The notes beneath the pieces are model-generated. The model ran no database searches. It saw nothing but the letters and a program-made list of their open reading frames with translations, and was not told the DNA's origin. DNA of 64,000 nt from Litoreibacter halocynthiae (GTDB lineage: Bacteria > Pseudomonadota > Alphaproteobacteria > Rhodobacterales > Rhodobacteraceae), in assembly GCF_004365635.1 (NCBI RefSeq), contig NZ_SOBH01000002.1, positions 372,001 through 436,000 of the forward strand, written 5' to 3'. The position numbers and the translations under genes were made by a program. The stretch's first letter is position 1; each line of letters starts with the position of its first letter. Positions 62,164 through 64,000 of this stretch are shown piece after piece.

Positions 62164-63171
62164 ATGAATTTGGTCGACAGCATACCAACCCACCCCGCAG
62201 CGTTATCGGGGAAAGCCCCGCGCGCCCTGCGTGACCGGATGCTGTTCTGGGGGCTGATCGCATTGTTCATCTTCGGATTGTTCGGCCTTATCAGCGCGAC
62301 GGGTTGGCAGGAAACATGGGACGAGCTGCGCAAATTGTCAGCTTGGCAGGTTGGCGTGCTTCTGGCCTTGTCGATGATCAACTACCTGTTGCGCGGATTG
62401 CGCTGGCACATCTTGGCGCGTCGTCTGGGCATTAGCCTCCCGCTTCGCTACTCGCTTTTGCACTTCATTGGTGGCTTTGCGATGACCATCACCCCCGCGC
62501 GGGTGGGTGAATTTGTGCGTCTGCGATGGCTCACGCGCATGACGGGATGGAGCATTGAACGTGTAACTCCCCTCCCCCTAGCCGATCGTGCATTTGACAT
62601 GGCGACGATGGGATTGGTTCTAGGCGCCGCACTACTTATTTCCGGCCAAGGCAACATCAGCGCGGGTATCGTCGCGATCACCGCCATCGCTTCGGCGATT
62701 GTGGTGACGCGTCCAAAGCTGCTGATCAAGCTGGTGGAAGCCCTTTTCGGCGCAATTGGTCGCTGGCCGCGCCCGTTTGCAAGATTGCGCCAAGCAGCCC
62801 GCTCTATGGGACTGTTCAGCGCGGCTCGGACAACCGGCCCTGCCTTCCTCCTCAGTGTCGTTGGATGGATGGCCGAAGGCTATGCCCTATACCTGCTACT
62901 TCAATGGATGGGGGCCGAGGTCAGCATCGCAACCGCGACCTTTATCTTCGTATTTGCCACATTGGCAGGTGGCCTGACAGGTGCGCCGGGTGGACTGGGT
63001 GGTGCCGAGGCCACAATGATGGTTCTATTGGCAATGAACGGAACCCCACTTCATGTCGCCCTCGCCGCAACCACCGTTATCCGCATCACCACTCTCTGGT
63101 TTGCGATCGCCATTGGCGCGCTCGTCTTTCCGTTCTCCGAAGCCCTTTCACACAAGTCGAAAAAAGTATGA
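62164..63171 (+). CDS. UPF0104 / lysylphosphatidylglycerol-synthase-like membrane protein
   Basis: A 335-residue polytopic protein with about eight helices: NYLLRGLRWHILARRLGI, GGFAMTITPARVGEFVRLRWL, PLADRAFDM and TLAGGLTGAPGGLGGAEATMM are LPG_synthase_TM (UPF0104) landmarks. These proteins move or modify lipids or polyprenyl-linked sugars. Its stop overlaps the ATG of the next gene (ATGA), so it is coupled with a DprE1-like oxidase. Confidence 0.88.
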   Translation: MNLVDSIPTHPAALSGKAPRALRDRMLFWGLIALFIFGLFGLISATGWQETWDELRKLSAWQVGVLLALSMINYLLRGLRWHILARRLGISLPLRYSLLHFIGGFAMTITPARVGEFVRLRWLTRMTGWSIERVTPLPLADRAFDMATMGLVLGAALLISGQGNISAGIVAITAIASAIVVTRPKLLIKLVEALFGAIGRWPRPFARLRQAARSMGLFSAARTTGPAFLLSVVGWMAEGYALYLLLQWMGAEVSIATATFIFVFATLAGGLTGAPGGLGGAEATMMVLLAMNGTPLHVALAATTVIRITTLWFAIAIGALVFPFSEALSHKSKKV

Positions 63172-64000
63172 TCTGGAACACTCTCACTTATACCGGCTGG
63201 GGTCGGGTTCGTAGCGCGACCGCACAAGTCGCGCGCCCCGAACGCACCTCCTCACTTGCAGCACTGCAAGCAGAGACCGCTGCACCCGCAATTGGCATGT
63301 GCCGGTCCTACGGGGACTCCTGCCTGAATGATGGCGGCCATGCCGTGGATATGACCCGCATGGATAGGTTGCTCGGATTTGATCCGGACACCGGAATCCT
63401 AGAGGTCGAAGCAGGTGCGCGTATCGGCGACATCGCGCGCCGTTTTGCCCCTGACGGCTGGCTACCCAGCGTTATGCCCGGAACCGGCTTTGCCACGGTT
63501 GGCGGCTGCATCGCCCATGATGTGCACGGAAAGAACCACCACGGCGCGGGATCTTTTGGCCAGCATGTGGTCGAGATCAGCCTGATGAATGGTGGCAAAC
63601 TGCAAAAGGTAAGCCCGTCAAAGGGCGTGAAGCTGTTCCGCGCCACCATTGGCGGCATGGGCCAAACCGGCGTTATCGTTTCAGCCAAGCTTCAGCTGCT
63701 TCCATGCAAGGGCGACATCATGACAGTCACCGAGCGCAGGATCGAAAATCTTGAACACTTTCTAGAGGCTTTGGACGCCTCAAAATCCACCTACACCGTC
63801 GGCTGGATCGATGCGACGGCACAGGGCGAAGCGCTTGGGCGCGGGATTTTGGAAGAAGCCGAGACCGGTTATGGTTTGGTACCGGATGCAAAACCGTCGC
63901 GCGCTGTCCCGTTCAATGCCCCCCGCTGGGCCTTGGCCACTCCAGTGGTGCGCTTTTTTAATGCAGCCTATTTTCGCCGTGTGCCGGAACGCGGCAGGAC
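63168..64000 (+). CDS. DprE1-like FAD-dependent oxidoreductase (partial)
   Basis: First 277 codons of a gene cut by the right edge. It starts MIWNTLTYTGWGRVRSATAQ and shows FAD_binding_4 features: GMCRSYGDSCLNDGG, VEAGARIGDIARRFAPDGWLP, MPGTGFATVGGCIAHDVHGKNHH. The GRSYGD/GT.FVTVGG.IA.D.HGKNHH pattern is typical of decaprenylphosphoryl-ribose 2-oxidase relatives. It overlaps the upstream membrane protein start-to-stop, suggesting a shared polyprenyl-sugar pathway. Confidence 0.88.
   Translation, partial: MIWNTLTYTGWGRVRSATAQVARPERTSSLAALQAETAAPAIGMCRSYGDSCLNDGGHAVDMTRMDRLLGFDPDTGILEVEAGARIGDIARRFAPDGWLPSVMPGTGFATVGGCIAHDVHGKNHHGAGSFGQHVVEISLMNGGKLQKVSPSKGVKLFRATIGGMGQTGVIVSAKLQLLPCKGDIMTVTERRIENLEHFLEALDASKSTYTVGWIDATAQGEALGRGILEEAETGYGLVPDAKPSRAVPFNAPRWALATPVVRFFNAAYFRRVPERGR

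Overview
The window looks like a chromosomal segment of a marine alphaproteobacterium of the Rhodobacteraceae (Roseobacter group). The evidence is a GcrA cell-cycle regulator, a PleD-type diguanylate cyclase beside a DUF3572 gene, PutA with a divergent PutR, the argD-argF pair, an HWE/HisKA_2 kinase, a carnitine-catabolism operon with a BKACE enzyme, and moderately high GC with several AT-richer islands. No rRNA, CRISPR array, insertion sequence or prophage was seen. Two tRNAs are present (Leu-TAA and Cys-GCA). The placement is inferred from gene families, not from a marker-gene comparison.

Layout. 0-9 kb: end of a sodium/solute symporter operon, an inositol-phosphatase-family enzyme, a DMT exporter, metR/metF, a thioesterase, a fasciclin protein, a GAF histidine kinase and argD-argF. 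9-18 kb: an Stf0 sulfotransferase, gcrA, an unknown gene, an AsmA protein and rimO, with rimO flanked by two AT-richer accessory genes (a membrane pentapeptide-repeat protein and a PD-(D/E)XK nuclease-like protein). 18-22 kb: a repeat-rich gap, a CDGSH protein, a small monooxygenase-like protein, YigZ, DgkA, an M48 lipoprotein and a class II histone-deacetylase-like enzyme. 22-25.7 kb: an orphan type VI secretion (T6SS) style cargo module (DUF4123 adaptor, unnamed partner protein, TIGR02594-type peptidoglycan hydrolase, two related exported SH3-like candidate immunity proteins). 25.7-30 kb: AraC regulator, rhodanese, DMT transporter, fatty-acid desaturase and a divergent XRE regulator with a perfect operator-like palindrome. 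30-34 kb: a four-gene overlapping carnitine degradation operon. 34-41 kb: aldo/keto reductase, YceI, an HNH-like protein, MFS transporter, metG, YqaA and an AbrB-family permease.

41.5-44 kb: tRNA-Leu and a second accessory locus whose first gene is a paralogue of the unnamed partner protein of the 22-25 kb module, followed by two unknown genes. 44-48 kb: elongation factor P, two fucosyltransferase-like glycosyltransferases (GT11 and GT10), an FkbM methyltransferase and a rhomboid protease. 48-56.7 kb: putA/putR, cobQ, a PopZ-like acidic protein, a TolC outer-membrane channel and an isoaspartyl methyltransferase-like protein. 57-64 kb: DUF3572, a diguanylate cyclase with degenerate receivers, a sigma/anti-sigma/periplasmic-sensor triad resembling CnrHYX beside an EF-hand protein, DUF983, a Nudix hydrolase, a UPF0104 membrane protein and the start of a DprE1-like oxidase.

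The strongest candidate for something undescribed is the paired loci at 22.3-25.2 kb and 41.6-43.6 kb. They share a protein family with an internally repeated 'DP..PW' module that sits between a DUF4123 adaptor and a cell-wall hydrolase in one copy, and heads a set of unknown genes in the other. This suggests two cargo cassettes using a common helper.
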